NCBI GenBank assembly: GCA_024275915.1
Contig: JAJRYG010000094.1
Span: 1 to 58,442, forward strand
DNA length: 58,442 bases
Direction: 5' to 3'
Origin: Gammaproteobacteria bacterium
Lineage (GTDB): Bacteria > Pseudomonadota > Gammaproteobacteria > UBA6429 > Thiohalophilaceae
Position numbers and translations under genes: made by a program. This document shows positions 17,224-29,103 of the stretch, one piece after another; position 1 is the first letter of the stretch, and each line of letters begins with the position of its first letter. A model generated the notes under the pieces. That model was not told the DNA's origin and ran no database searches. It saw nothing but the letters and a program-made list of their open reading frames with translations.

Positions 17224-17562
17224 ATGGCATCACTGGATAATCTGATGGCAGTGGACGGTGCACTGGCGGCATTTCGCTTCACCGGCAAGGGGCAGATCGA
17301 GGAAAGCAGAACCAGCGACAACAGCGAGTTCACCGATACCATCCTGGATTTGGTCAGTCATGTCTGTGTGGCGAACATGGCCATTGCCAGCATGCAGTCA
17401 CGGGGCTGGGAGAACATGACCGGCATGGGCGGCTTCTACCCCCTCAAGGGATTTACTATGGTGGGTCTGGACTGGACGCTGATCTGCAATGACGAGACGG
17501 GGCTGGTGGTGGCCAATGACCGTGTCGATTATGACCGCATTCATGCGGCACTGGATGCCTGA
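17224..17562 (+). CDS. DUF2173-type protein, paralogue 2
   Basis: A 112-residue relative of the proteins before and after it. It reads MASLDNLMAVDGALAAFRFT at the start, has HVCVANMAIASMQSRGWENM in the middle and GLDWTLICNDETGLVV near the end. The ATG at 17224 follows AGGAGA with good spacing; the longer frame from 17113 runs through the repeat element and is rejected. It is the most divergent of the three in its second half, with Trp replacing the Cys of the others' CVIxN-like block. Function unknown. Confidence 0.82.
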   Translation: MASLDNLMAVDGALAAFRFTGKGQIEESRTSDNSEFTDTILDLVSHVCVANMAIASMQSRGWENMTGMGGFYPLKGFTMVGLDWTLICNDETGLVVANDRVDYDRIHAALDA

Positions 17563-17570
17563 AGGGGACG

Positions 17571-17906
17571 ATGATGATCAAGCAACTGATGATCCTCGAT
17601 GGGGTGGTCGCCGTGGCCCATTTCCGTGATGATGGCATGCTGGTCGAAGGTTATGGCATACAGGGCGAAGCCATGCTGGCCGGGCTGGCCAGTTTTGCCC
17701 ACGACTACAAGCGCATCGTCCAGGGCAATGCCGATCAGTTGTCCATGTTTACGGGGGTGCGGGGCTGGACCCCACCCGCAGGCTGGATCGTGCGTGGCCA
17801 GGACATGCTGGTGTGTTCCATCGGCAACATCGTCTGCCTGCTGGAAACCCGCCTGGCCAGCCTCAACGAAATCATGCAGCAAATGGAACAGGCCGCCAGC
17901 ATGTAA
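17571..17906 (+). CDS. DUF2173-type protein, paralogue 3
   Basis: A 111-residue paralogue starting MMIKQLMILDGVVAVAHFRD, with VRGWTPPAGWIVRGQDM and CSIGNIVCLLETRLASLNEI, closely parallel to paralogue 1. It begins 8 bases after paralogue 2, with AAGGGG as ribosome-binding site, so 2 and 3 are surely co-transcribed. The second ATG at 17574 is an equally good start. Function unknown. Confidence 0.82.
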   Translation: MMIKQLMILDGVVAVAHFRDDGMLVEGYGIQGEAMLAGLASFAHDYKRIVQGNADQLSMFTGVRGWTPPAGWIVRGQDMLVCSIGNIVCLLETRLASLNEIMQQMEQAASM

Positions 17907-17920
17907 GTCCCCAATCATCT

Positions 17921-18002
17921 TGCCAGCGAAGGCTGGCATCCAGGCCGGGCGGGCATTGCCCAGGGTGTTGTTCGTTGCCTCCCGGCCTAGATTGATCGGC
18001 AA
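17921..18002. repeat. 82-base repeat, left copy
   Basis: Starts TGCCAGCGAAGGCTGGCATC and ends at GATCGGCAA. The reverse complement of 18531-18610 matches it over nearly its whole length. The two copies face each other around an AT-rich segment containing a small open frame. The leading TGCCAGC...GCTGGCA is itself a hairpin, as in many dispersed REP-like repeats. Confidence 0.75.
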
Positions 18003-18071
18003 CGAATGAAGCACCGGCACTCACATCCCTGCCGGGGTTCCGGCCTGCATTGGAACGATGATTCGTTTTCC

Positions 18072-18374
18072 ATGTATCATGAACCATCAATTATTTGTAA
18101 AAGATTTGACAGGGAATTGTTCAACTCCGCATATTTCAGGAAAAATGAATTGTTTCTCTATGCTTCATGGCCGTTCAATCTGTTTCGTTCACTGGCCTAT
18201 ATTCTCCTTCTGGCCTTTCCCGGGGTAGCCAGAAAAAGACGGTTAAAGGGAGTGGATGTTGCTGCAGGAGACAACAGGGTTCTGGCTTTCTTTGCATGGC
18301 TTGTCGTGTTGCTTTGGGGGTGGGTGTTTTTTTATTTTTATCCTCATTGGGTGGTGACTGGTTATGTTCATTGA
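18072..18374 (+). CDS. Possible small membrane protein between inverted repeats
   Basis: Hypothetical 100-residue product with two hydrophobic stretches (FRSLAYILLLAFPGV and AFFAWLVVLLWGWVFFYFY) separated by a basic loop (ARKRRLKG). No family is recognised and no Shine-Dalgarno site is seen before ATG 18072; the frame is open to 18006. The base composition is clearly richer in A+T than the genes around it, and inverted 80-base repeats enclose it, which would fit acquired DNA. It may not be expressed. Confidence 0.35.
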   Translation: MYHEPSIICKRFDRELFNSAYFRKNELFLYASWPFNLFRSLAYILLLAFPGVARKRRLKGVDVAAGDNRVLAFFAWLVVLLWGWVFFYFYPHWVVTGYVH

Positions 18375-18717
18375 AGATCCTTTGATGTAGAGCCTGGCGT
18401 GCATGTTGACTGTTCGGGCCATAAGGCAGCGAATACTGTCTGTGTAAAATTCCACCCCTGCAGATTTAGTATCGAGTTACGAGGGGGCGGTGCGCGAGAT
18501 GAGGCAGGGTCTGGATGCAGGTGTTGTTTGTTGCCGATGAACAAGGCCAGGAGGCAACGAACAAACCCTGGGCAATGCCTGCCCTGCCTGGATGCCAGCC
18601 TGCGTTGGCATGACGGAGTAATTCCCGTTCTTCTCCCTCGTCCCTGGTTCCTTCCAAGATGGTGTATCATACGCGCTTTCGTCAGCTGTCTGTTACCAAG
18701 AATCCGAGAGCATTCAC
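18375..18717. other. Non-coding leader before purL with right repeat copy
   Basis: No gene is supported here. It contains the right copy of the 80-base repeat (18531-18610) and, 48 bases before purL, TATCAT (18665-18670), which could be a -10 box but lacks a recognisable -35. Confidence 0.45.
18531..18610. repeat. 80-base repeat, right (inverted) copy
   Basis: TTGCCGATGAACAAGGCC through TGCGTTGGCA is the inverse of 17921-18002 with scattered differences. The pair encloses about 530 bases of AT-rich DNA upstream of purL. Confidence 0.75.
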
Positions 18718-21700
18718 ATGTTGCAATTTCCTGGGGGCGCGGCCCTCTCCGATTTCCGTCAGCACAAGCTGCTGGTTGCCTTGAAGTCCGTATCGCCCGT
18801 GATCCGGGGAGTGTCCGGCCAGTTTCTGCATTTCGCCGATACGGCCCGTCAACTCACCGGCGAGGAGCAGTCGGTGCTTGCGCAACTGCTGGACTATGGC
18901 GAGGCCATGTCCACACCGGCTGGAGGCGGAGAGGCCTTGCTGGTCATTCCACGGCCCGGCACCATCTCGCCCTGGTCGTCCAAGGCCACGGATATCGCCC
19001 ACAACTGTGGGCTGGAAGTGGTCAATCGCATCGAGCGGGGCATTCTCTACCGCCTGCAGGCGGAGCGCGAGCTGCGCCCCGATGAGCTGGAGGGGGTGTT
19101 CGCCCTGATCCACGATCGCATGACCGAGGCGGTGATGCTCAACCCGGACGATGCCGCCGCCCTGTTCATGCACCACGAGCCGGCGCCCCTGCGCCAGGTG
19201 GACGTGCTGGGCGGTGGCGAACAGGCCCTGCGGGTGGCCAACGGCGAACTGGGCCTGGCTCTGGCCGACGACGAGATCACCTATCTGGTGGAGAACTTCC
19301 AGGCCATGGGCCGCAATCCCAGCGACGTGGAACTGATGATGTTTGCCCAGGCCAACTCGGAGCACTGTCGGCACAAGATCTTCAATGCCGACTGGATCAT
19401 CGATGGCCAGAAGCAGCCCCTGTCCCTATTCAGGATGATCCGCAACACCCATGAAAAACACCCCGGCCGGGTACTGTCGGCCTACAGCGACAACTCGGCG
19501 GTGATCAGTGGCAGCCCGGCAGGCCGCTTCTTTCCCGATGCCGATGGCCGCTATGCCTACCATCAGGAAGACGTGCAGATCCTCATGAAGGTGGAGACCC
19601 ACAACCATCCTACCGCCATCGCTCCGTTTCCCGGTGCAGCCACCGGTTCGGGCGGCGAGATCCGTGACGAGGGTGCCACCGGCCGGGGTTCCCGGCCCAA
19701 GGCCGGCCTGAGCGGGTTTTGCGTCTCCAACCTCAAGTTGCCCGGTCTGCCCCGACCCTGGGAGAGCGACTTTGGCAAGCCCGAGCGCATCGTCTCGGCC
19801 CTGGAGATCATGCTGGAGGCTCCCATCGGATCGGCGGCCTTCAACAACGAGTTCGGTCGGCCCAATATTCTCGGCTATTTCCGCAGCTACGAGGAAAAGG
19901 TGCCGGGGCCCAACGGCGAGGAAGTACGCGGCTACCACAAGCCTATCATGCTGGCCGGTGGTGTCGGCAACATCCGGGACCAGCACGTGGAGAAGGGCCT
20001 GATCCCCGCCGGTGCGCAGATCATCGTGCTCGGTGGCCCGGCCATGCTCATTGGCCTCGGCGGCGGTGCTGCCTCGTCCATGTCCACCGGCGAGAGCCAC
20101 GAGGATCTGGACTTTGCCTCGGTGCAACGCGGCAACCCGGAAATGGAACGCCGCGCCCAGGAGGTCATCGACAAGTGCTGGCAGCTAGATGACAACCCCA
20201 TCATCAGCATCCATGACGTGGGCGCCGGTGGCCTGTCCAATGCCCTGCCCGAGCTGGTCAACGACAGCGGCCGTGGTGGTCGCTTCGAACTGCGGGTTAT
20301 CCCCAACGACGAGCCGGGTATGTCGCCCATGGAAATCTGGTGCAACGAAGCCCAGGAACGCTACGTACTGGCGGTCAGCAGCGAGGATCTGCCCCGCTTC
20401 AGCGAGATCTGCCAGCGTGAACGCTGCCCCTTCGCGGTGCTGGGTGAAGCCACCGATGAGCAGCAGCTGATCCTTGGCGATGGCCATTTTGACAACACCC
20501 CCATCGACATGCCCCTGGAAGTGCTGCTGGGCAAGCCACCGAAAATGCTGCGCGAGGTGCATCACAAGTCCTTCCACAAAAAGGACATCGACACCGCGGA
20601 GATCGAGCTGGCCGAGGCGGCACACCGGGTGCTGGCCCTGCCCACCGTGGCCGGCAAGGGTTTTCTCATCACCATCGGGGATCGCACGGTGACCGGGCTG
20701 GTGGCCCGTGACCAGATGGTCGGTCCCTGGCAGGTACCGGTGGCCGATGTGGGGGTCACGGCGACCTCCTTCGATGTCTACAGCGGCGAGGCCATGGCCA
20801 TCGGCGAGCGCACCCCGGTGGCCCTGCTGCACCATGCCGCCTCGGCACGCATGGCAGTGGGCGAGGCCCTGACCAACCTGGCCGCGGCCCAGGTCACCGC
20901 CCTGCAGGACGTGGTGCTGTCCGCCAACTGGATGGCCCCCGCCGGCCACCCCGGCGAGGATGCCGGGCTGTATGACGCGGTCCGGGCGGTGGGCATGGAA
21001 TTGTGCCCGGCGCTGGGCATCGCCATTCCGGTGGGCAAGGATTCCATGTCCATGAAGACCGTCTGGGATGAGCAGGGTGAGCGCAAGAGTGTCACCGCGC
21101 CCCTGTCGCTGATCATCTCCGCCTTTGCACCGGTCAGTGATATCCGCCGTACCCTCACCCCGCAACTGCGTACCGACCTGGGTGTCACGGATCTGGTCCT
21201 GCTGGATCTGGGCAAGGGGCGAAATCGCCTCGGTGGTTCGGCGCTGGCGCAGGTCTACAAGCAGATCGGCCATCATCCGGCCGATCTGGATGATGTCCAT
21301 AGCATGAAAAACTTCTTCGATACCATTCAGTCACTCAACCGTGAAGGCCTGCTGCTGGCCTACCATGATCGCTCCGATGGCGGCCTGCTGGCCTGCCTGT
21401 GCGAAATGGCCTTTGCCGGCCACACGGGGCTGAACATCACACTGGACGACCTGGGCGACGATCCCCTTGCCGCCCTGTTCAGCGAGGAGCTGGGCGCCGT
21501 CATCCAGGTGCGCCACGACGAGCTGGATGCGGTACTGGCCCAGTTGCACGATGCCGGCCTGGTTCACCACAGCCATGTCATCGGCACCCTCAGTGACGAC
21601 GACCGGCTGCACTTTCATTTTGCCGGCAAGGAGATCCTTGCCGAGGCGCGCATCAGCTGGCAGCGGATCTGGAACGAGACCAGCTATCACATGCAGGCCC

Positions 21701-22605
21701 TGCGCGACAATTCCGACTGCGCCCGCGAGGAGCACGACAGCCTGCTCGATGCCCGTGATCCGGGCCTCAACGTGCAGCTGAGCTTCGATCCCCGCGATGA
21801 CGTGGCCGCACCCTTCATCAACAGCGGCGCACGTCCGGCGGTGGCCATCCTCCGTGAGCAGGGCGTCAACGGCCAGATCGAAATGGCTGCCGCCTTCGAC
21901 CGTGCCGGCTTTGCCAGTGTCGACGTGCACATGAGCGACATCATCGCCGGGCGTGTGGATCTGGCCGACTTCAAGGGGCTGGTGGCCTGTGGCGGTTTCT
22001 CCTATGGCGACGTGCTCGGAGCCGGTGGTGGCTGGGCACGCTCCATCATGTTCAATGCCCGCGCCCGTGATGCCTTCGATGCCTTCTTCCACCGTGCCGA
22101 CAGCTTTGGCCTGGGCGTGTGCAACGGCTGCCAGATGCTCTCCCACCTCAAGGATCTGATCCCAGGTGCCAGCCACTGGCCCGGTTTCATGCGCAACCGC
22201 TCCGAGCAGTTCGAGGCCCGCTTCTCCCTGGTCGAAGTGCTGCCTTCACCGTCCCTGTTCCTGGCCGGCATGGAAGGCTCGCGCATGCCCATTGCCGTGG
22301 CCCACGGCGAGGGCAGGGCGGTGTTCCCTGATGCGCAGGCGGCCGAGGCCAGCCTGGAGGATGGCAAGGTGGTGCTGCGCTATGTGGACCACCACGGCCA
22401 GCCCACCGAACACTATCCCTTCAACCCCAATGGCTCGACCGGCGGCATCACCGGCCTGACCACGGACGATGGGCGATTCACCATCATGATGCCCCACCCG
22501 GAAAGGGTATTTCGCAGCGTGCAGCATTCCTGGCATCCCGACGACTGGGGCGAGGATGGCCCGTGGATGCGCATGTTCCGCAACGCCCGCACGTGGGTGG
22601 GCTGA
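18718..22605 (+). CDS. purL: Phosphoribosylformylglycinamidine synthase PurL
   Basis: Large single-chain FGAM synthase of 1295 residues: it converts FGAR, glutamine and ATP to FGAM in purine synthesis. Order: N-terminal PurS-like region, linker, two PurM-like ATP-grasp halves ([28 protein letters not shown]; later [12 protein letters not shown]), and a C-terminal glutamine amidotransferase with the nucleophile in GVCNGCQML and the His/Glu pair in PHPERV. The start [14 protein letters not shown] is standard. It is alone on its transcript up to the ABC transporter, which begins 34 bases after its stop. Confidence 0.98.
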   Translation: MLQFPGGAALSDFRQHKLLVALKSVSPVIRGVSGQFLHFADTARQLTGEEQSVLAQLLDYGEAMSTPAGGGEALLVIPRPGTISPWSSKATDIAHNCGLEVVNRIERGILYRLQAERELRPDELEGVFALIHDRMTEAVMLNPDDAAALFMHHEPAPLRQVDVLGGGEQALRVANGELGLALADDEITYLVENFQAMGRNPSDVELMMFAQANSEHCRHKIFNADWIIDGQKQPLSLFRMIRNTHEKHPGRVLSAYSDNSAVISGSPAGRFFPDADGRYAYHQEDVQILMKVETHNHPTAIAPFPGAATGSGGEIRDEGATGRGSRPKAGLSGFCVSNLKLPGLPRPWESDFGKPERIVSALEIMLEAPIGSAAFNNEFGRPNILGYFRSYEEKVPGPNGEEVRGYHKPIMLAGGVGNIRDQHVEKGLIPAGAQIIVLGGPAMLIGLGGGAASSMSTGESHEDLDFASVQRGNPEMERRAQEVIDKCWQLDDNPIISIHDVGAGGLSNALPELVNDSGRGGRFELRVIPNDEPGMSPMEIWCNEAQERYVLAVSSEDLPRFSEICQRERCPFAVLGEATDEQQLILGDGHFDNTPIDMPLEVLLGKPPKMLREVHHKSFHKKDIDTAEIELAEAAHRVLALPTVAGKGFLITIGDRTVTGLVARDQMVGPWQVPVADVGVTATSFDVYSGEAMAIGERTPVALLHHAASARMAVGEALTNLAAAQVTALQDVVLSANWMAPAGHPGEDAGLYDAVRAVGMELCPALGIAIPVGKDSMSMKTVWDEQGERKSVTAPLSLIISAFAPVSDIRRTLTPQLRTDLGVTDLVLLDLGKGRNRLGGSALAQVYKQIGHHPADLDDVHSMKNFFDTIQSLNREGLLLAYHDRSDGGLLACLCEMAFAGHTGLNITLDDLGDDPLAALFSEELGAVIQVRHDELDAVLAQLHDAGLVHHSHVIGTLSDDDRLHFHFAGKEILAEARISWQRIWNETSYHMQALRDNSDCAREEHDSLLDARDPGLNVQLSFDPRDDVAAPFINSGARPAVAILREQGVNGQIEMAAAFDRAGFASVDVHMSDIIAGRVDLADFKGLVACGGFSYGDVLGAGGGWARSIMFNARARDAFDAFFHRADSFGLGVCNGCQMLSHLKDLIPGASHWPGFMRNRSEQFEARFSLVEVLPSPSLFLAGMEGSRMPIAVAHGEGRAVFPDAQAAEASLEDGKVVLRYVDHHGQPTEHYPFNPNGSTGGITGLTTDDGRFTIMMPHPERVFRSVQHSWHPDDWGEDGPWMRMFRNARTWVG

Positions 22606-22639
22606 GGTCCTTGAAAGCCATCGACATGGAGTGCACACG

Positions 22640-23560
22640 GTGAGCCTGGCACTGGACATCCGCGACCTGCGCAAGACCTACGCCAATGGTGCCGAAGCCC
22701 TCAAGGGTATCGATCTGCAGGTGCAGGCCGGCGACTTTTTCGCCCTGCTGGGTCCCAATGGCGCCGGCAAGTCCACCTGCATCGGCATCATCAGCTCGCT
22801 GGTCAACAAGACCCGTGGCAAGGTCGAAGTGTTCGGCCACGACATCGACACCGACAAGGAAGCGGCCAAGAGCTGCATTGGCCTGGTGCCCCAGGAATTC
22901 AACTTCAACCAGTTCGAGCCGGTCATCGAGGTGGTGATCAACCAGGCCGGCTACTACGGCATTCCCCGCGCCGAGGCCCGTGAGCGGGCCGAGCACTTCG
23001 TGCAACAGCTGGGCCTGTGGGACAAGCGCCGGGTCATGGCCCGGGAGCTGTCCGGCGGCATGAAGCGCCGGCTGATGATCGCCCGTGCCCTGGTGCACGA
23101 GCCAAAGCTGCTGATCCTCGACGAGCCCACCGCCGGGGTGGACATCGAGCTGCGCCGCTCCATGTGGGACTTCATGCGCCAGACCAACGAACAGGGCACC
23201 ACCATCATCCTCACCACCCATTATCTGGAAGAAGCCGAGGCCCACTGCCGCAACATCGCCATCATCAACCATGGCCGCCTGATCGAAAATACCAACATGG
23301 CCGATCTGCTGCTCAAGCTGCACCTTGAGACCTTCATCCTCAACCTGCGTGATTCCCTCCGGGAACTGCCGGCCATCGAGGGCTATAACCTGCAACGCAT
23401 CGACGACACCACACTCAGTGTCGACATCAGCAAGGAATACACCCTCAACGATCTGTTCATCAAGCTCGATGAGCATGGCATCTGCGTGCTGAGCATGCGC
23501 AACAAGTCCAACCGCCTGGAAGAACTGTTCATTCGCATCGTCGGCGAGGAGAGCGCATGA
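22640..23560 (+). CDS. ABC transporter ATP-binding protein (ABC-2 type)
   Basis: ATPase of an ABC-2 exporter, 306 residues from GTG 22640, chosen because GGAG lies seven bases upstream and the longer frame overlaps purL. Walker A is GPNGAGKST, the signature loop LSGGMKRR, Walker B LLILDEPTAG, and the H-loop TTHYLEEAE. A C-terminal domain of about 80 residues follows the ATPase core. The closest well-known pair is YadG/YadH; substrate unknown. It overlaps the permease gene by four bases (ATGA). Confidence 0.93.
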   Translation: MSLALDIRDLRKTYANGAEALKGIDLQVQAGDFFALLGPNGAGKSTCIGIISSLVNKTRGKVEVFGHDIDTDKEAAKSCIGLVPQEFNFNQFEPVIEVVINQAGYYGIPRAEARERAEHFVQQLGLWDKRRVMARELSGGMKRRLMIARALVHEPKLLILDEPTAGVDIELRRSMWDFMRQTNEQGTTIILTTHYLEEAEAHCRNIAIINHGRLIENTNMADLLLKLHLETFILNLRDSLRELPAIEGYNLQRIDDTTLSVDISKEYTLNDLFIKLDEHGICVLSMRNKSNRLEELFIRIVGEESA

Positions 23561-24330
23561 AGGTCCGCCAGCAACTCGCCGCGTTTCGCACCATCCTCAC
23601 CAAGGAAATCCTGCGCTTCATGCGCATCTGGATCCAGACCGTGGTACCCCCGGCCATCACCATGGGCCTGTACTTCATCATCTTCGGCAACCTCATCGGC
23701 TCCCAGCTCGAAGACGTGCACGGTTACCGCTACATGGACTACATCGTGCCCGGGGTCATCCTCATGGCCATCATCACCAATACCTACGCCAACGTGGTGT
23801 CGTCCTTCTACATGTCCAAGTTTGCCCACTTCGTCGAGGAAATGCTGGTCTCGCCCATGCCCAACTACCTGATCCTGCTGGGCTACGTGGCCGGTGGCGT
23901 GGCCCGCGGCCTGCTGGTGGGGATCGTGGTTACCGTGGTGGCCATGTTCTTCACCACCCTCAAGGTCCACAACCCGTTTGTCATCATCACCGTGGTGGTA
24001 TTGACTGCGATGCTGTTCTCGCTGGGCGGCTTCATCAATGCCATCTATGCAAAAAGCTTCGACGACATCTCCATCATTCCCACCTTCGTGCTCACCCCGC
24101 TCATCTACCTGGGCGGCATCTTCTACTCCATCGACATGCTGCCCGAGTTCTGGCAAAAGGTTTCCCTGGGCAATCCCATCCTGTACATGATCAATGCCAT
24201 GCGTTACGGCATGCTCGGTGTCTCCGACATCGACGTGAGCACCGCTCTGGCCATCATCGTGCTGTTCGTGGTCGTCCTGTTCGGCTTCAGCCTTTACCTG
24301 TTGCACAAGGGCGTGGGCCTGCGGAATTGA
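23557..24330 (+). CDS. ABC-2 type transporter permease
   Basis: Membrane partner of the ATPase just upstream, 257 residues, six predicted helices. Motifs of the ABC-2 family: RFMRIWIQTVVPPAIT at the start, YRYMDYIVPGVILMAI, and GGIFYSIDMLPEFWQKVSLGNP truncated here to GGIFYSIDMLPEFW. It resembles YadH. Translational coupling through the ATGA overlap is likely. Substrate unknown; polysaccharide, lipid or drug export are all possible. Confidence 0.93.
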   Translation: MKVRQQLAAFRTILTKEILRFMRIWIQTVVPPAITMGLYFIIFGNLIGSQLEDVHGYRYMDYIVPGVILMAIITNTYANVVSSFYMSKFAHFVEEMLVSPMPNYLILLGYVAGGVARGLLVGIVVTVVAMFFTTLKVHNPFVIITVVVLTAMLFSLGGFINAIYAKSFDDISIIPTFVLTPLIYLGGIFYSIDMLPEFWQKVSLGNPILYMINAMRYGMLGVSDIDVSTALAIIVLFVVVLFGFSLYLLHKGVGLRN

Positions 24331-24344
24331 GTGACGAGTGACGA
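24331..24344. repeat. Heptamer repeat GTGACGA x2
   Basis: Two tandem copies of GTGACGA begin directly after the permease stop codon. The same heptamer, or its complement TCACTCG, is repeated at 40977-40997 and 57169-57182, always in gaps between genes. Confidence 0.5.
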
Positions 24345-24518
24345 GGGTCCGCGTCAACCCTCAATGCCCGGAGCGCCTGCGTTCCACCGGCAGCCGGCTC
24401 CAACAGCGGCACACAGGTAAAAACCTGCCACCGAAGCCCATGTAAATGTCGTGGTGCAGCCACACGGGAGGCTTTTTTCTTGTATCTTTCATCTCTGCTC
24501 TGCTCTGCTTCTCCCCAA

Positions 24519-24551
24519 AATCCCTTGTTCAAGAAGGGGTTGGAAGGGATT
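24519..24551. repeat. Short inverted repeat before ygiQ
   Basis: AATCCCTT (24519-24526) and AAGGGATT (24544-24551) are perfect inverse 8-mers around TGTTCAAGAAGGGGTTGG. It resembles the ends of short dispersed repeats. No other copy was noticed in this window. Confidence 0.35.
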
Positions 24552-24626
24552 GACGCAAGCAAGTGCGATAAAACCTCGCCATTGGTGCTAAAATAGACAA
24601 ATTCCAATTTTTGCCGATGTAATTCC

Positions 24627-26780
<2,154 letters not shown>

Positions 26781-27237
26781 GTGCATCGAAATGTCGGCCT
26801 GTCTCGCAGCGAACACCCTGTGGCCGTGCAGAAAAATGGCAGGCAAACCTGAGAAATCTCTGATATTTCAGGGATGAATTATTCAGCTTCCCTGATGCAG
26901 ACAAACCATCCCCGGGATGTACGCCCCCAAACTACGGGATACGACAACATCGTCGAGGGTTGGCTGAGTCCTGTTCAATAACAGACGCTACACCAATCGG
27001 TACTATGAGCAATGACATAGCGGCTTGTCGGTTTAATCTTCCTTATAAAGAACCGGTTCTTGTGGCCGATATTTATCATGATGCATGATGATGCATGTTT
27101 TTCAGCGGTCAAAATCACTACCCCGAATATTGGCAGTCAGTCTGATCTTGTCAATTTATTCCGCGCGCGCACGAATGTTCCATTCGTATGAGCAGAATTG
27201 AAAAAAACTGATTGATGATTGGAAAGCAAATTGAACC
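26781..27237. other. Gap before Aer-like receptor
   Basis: No gene is supported. It contains the sigma-28 promoter at 27046-27072 and, just beyond, ATGATGCATG occurring twice in 27078-27097. The 5' leader of the receptor mRNA would be about 160 bases. Confidence 0.5.
27046..27072 (+). promoter_or_regulatory. Sigma-28 (FliA) promoter
   Basis: TAAA (27046-27049), exactly 15 bases, then GCCGATAT (27065-27072). The flagellar sigma-28 consensus is TAAA-N15-GCCGATAA, so only one base differs. It points to the chemoreceptor gene 166 bases downstream, a classic late flagellar/chemotaxis target. The 15-base spacer includes most of a perfect 14-bp palindrome (27048-27061), which may be chance. Confidence 0.85.
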
Positions 27238-28833
27238 ATGAAGAAAAATTTACCCGTCAGTGATGTTGAAAAAACCTTTTCCGATAGTGTCAATATTCTT
27301 TCGACAACGGATCTCAAAGGTGCGTTGAAATATGCCAATCAGGACTTTGTCGATATCAGCGGCTTCAGTCTTGAAGAGTTGCAGGGCAAGAACCACAATA
27401 TTGTTCGTCACCCGGACATGCCTCCCGAGGCCTTTGCCGATCTGTGGCAGACCGTAAAAAAGGGTGACTCATGGATGGGTATGGTCAAGAATCGCTGCAA
27501 GAACGGTGACTATTACTGGGTGGATGCCTATGTCACACCCATCATTGAAAATGGCAAGGTGATTGAGTACCAGTCGGTACGAAGCCGGCCAAATCGCGAG
27601 CATGTCGCACGGGCCGAACGTCTGTATCAGAAAATCAATGCCGGAAAAATGCCCGGCTGGCTCAGGCGCAAGCCGCTGAAACTGTTGCACAAGCTCATTC
27701 TTGCACTCATTGTGGTGCAGGCGCTGGTTGTTTCGATACCCGTGGCCCTGGGTTTTTTCCCCCTGTTGCCTGCCTTGTTGACCCTGCTGGCCGGCATTGT
27801 TGCCACCTCGGTGCTGTCCGTATGGTTGCTGCGACCATTGAGCCGGGTTTTTGCCAAAACGAATTCCATTTTCAACAACCCCATTGCTCGCCACGTCTTT
27901 ACCGGCCGGCATGATGAAATCGGCCAGATCATGCTGGCGCTGAAATTTCTGCAAGAAGAATCGGGTGGCATCGTGGGGCGTGTTGCGGATGCCTCCGGGA
28001 TTATTTCCCGTGATGCGGAGCAGCTCAAGTCCTCAATCGATGAGAACAACGCGGGCATATTCCAGCAGCATTCCGAGACCGATCTTGTGGCAACCGCCAT
28101 CACTGAAATGTCGGCCAGCATTCAGGAGGTGGCCTCCAATGCCCGTCAGTCGGCGGATGCCGCCATGCGCGCCAATGAAGAGGCGCGAAGCAGCAAGGAT
28201 GTCGTCAGTTCCACCATGGAGCATATCGAGATCCTTGCCGGCAAAATCCAGCAGGCCAATGATGTGATGAATTCGCTGGAAAACGAGAGCGAGCAGATCA
28301 GTACCGTGATCAATGTCATCACAGCCATTGCCGAACAGACCAACCTGTTGGCCTTGAATGCCGCCATCGAGGCGGCCCGGGCCGGTGAACAGGGGCGTGG
28401 CTTTGCGGTGGTGGCCGATGAGGTACGCACCCTGGCCAACCGCACGCATGAGTCGACCAAGGAAATTCAGCAAATGATCGAGAACCTGCAGGCCGGTACC
28501 TGCAAGGCAGTCGAAGCCATCGATGCCAGTCGCAGTCAGGCGGAAGAAAGTGTCCACAAAGCAAAGGAAGCCGTTGGTTCACTGGACACGATCACCGAGG
28601 CGGTGTCGAGTATCAATGACATGAATGTACAGATTGCGGCTTCGGTGGAAGAGCAGAACAACGTTGCCCAGGAAATCAATCAGAGCATCGTCAATATTCG
28701 TGAGCTGTCGGAATCAACAGTGAAGGGGATCAATGCTTCGCTGCTCATCAGTGAAGAAATGAATGCGCAGTCCGCGTCTCTGAATAAACTGGCCGAGCAG
28801 TTCTGGAACAAGCGCAAGGACAGCCGGTTGTAA
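27238..28833 (+). CDS. Aer-like PAS chemoreceptor
   Basis: A 531-residue energy- or redox-taxis receptor. The N-terminal PAS domain (about 15-115) carries the Aer-type run [18 protein letters not shown] and [17 protein letters not shown], the region that binds FAD in Aer. Two closely spaced membrane helices (about 157-200) form a hairpin with no periplasmic sensor, then a HAMP-like stretch and the MCP signalling domain with [20 protein letters not shown]. The sigma-28 promoter upstream supports a motility role. The weak ribosome-binding site GGAAAG lies about 12 bases before the ATG. Aer is the best-known relative, but I leave the symbol empty. Confidence 0.93.
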   Translation: MKKNLPVSDVEKTFSDSVNILSTTDLKGALKYANQDFVDISGFSLEELQGKNHNIVRHPDMPPEAFADLWQTVKKGDSWMGMVKNRCKNGDYYWVDAYVTPIIENGKVIEYQSVRSRPNREHVARAERLYQKINAGKMPGWLRRKPLKLLHKLILALIVVQALVVSIPVALGFFPLLPALLTLLAGIVATSVLSVWLLRPLSRVFAKTNSIFNNPIARHVFTGRHDEIGQIMLALKFLQEESGGIVGRVADASGIISRDAEQLKSSIDENNAGIFQQHSETDLVATAITEMSASIQEVASNARQSADAAMRANEEARSSKDVVSSTMEHIEILAGKIQQANDVMNSLENESEQISTVINVITAIAEQTNLLALNAAIEAARAGEQGRGFAVVADEVRTLANRTHESTKEIQQMIENLQAGTCKAVEAIDASRSQAEESVHKAKEAVGSLDTITEAVSSINDMNVQIAASVEEQNNVAQEINQSIVNIRELSESTVKGINASLLISEEMNAQSASLNKLAEQFWNKRKDSRL

Positions 28834-29103
28834 ACCCAATAGGTGCATAAATTTTTGGATGCAGGGGCTTTCAGGACAGCATTGTCAGTGCCGTGCTTTG
28901 CCTTCTCAATTCTTGATGGAAGGCAGGGCCATGTTCCGATTATAGAAAAACAGGGTGTGCCCCGGAACGCCGCTGTATTCAATATTACATACAACAATTG
29001 GGTAACCCCGTCGGGCTAGACAATCGGGCATTTGCAAGGAAACTCGCCTGAAAAAAACAATCCGTTGGCCTGGCCTCCGGCTTAACTGCCGGTAAACAGA
29101 ATG

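Noticed and set aside
20185-21300. 371-codon minus-strand frame opposite purL
   Set aside because: Fully covered by purL and has no recognisable feature; it results from third-position GC bias.
27048-27061. Perfect 14-bp palindrome as a repressor operator
   Set aside because: It falls mostly in the spacer of a strong sigma-28 promoter, where sequence is free; without a second copy there is no reason to call it an operator.
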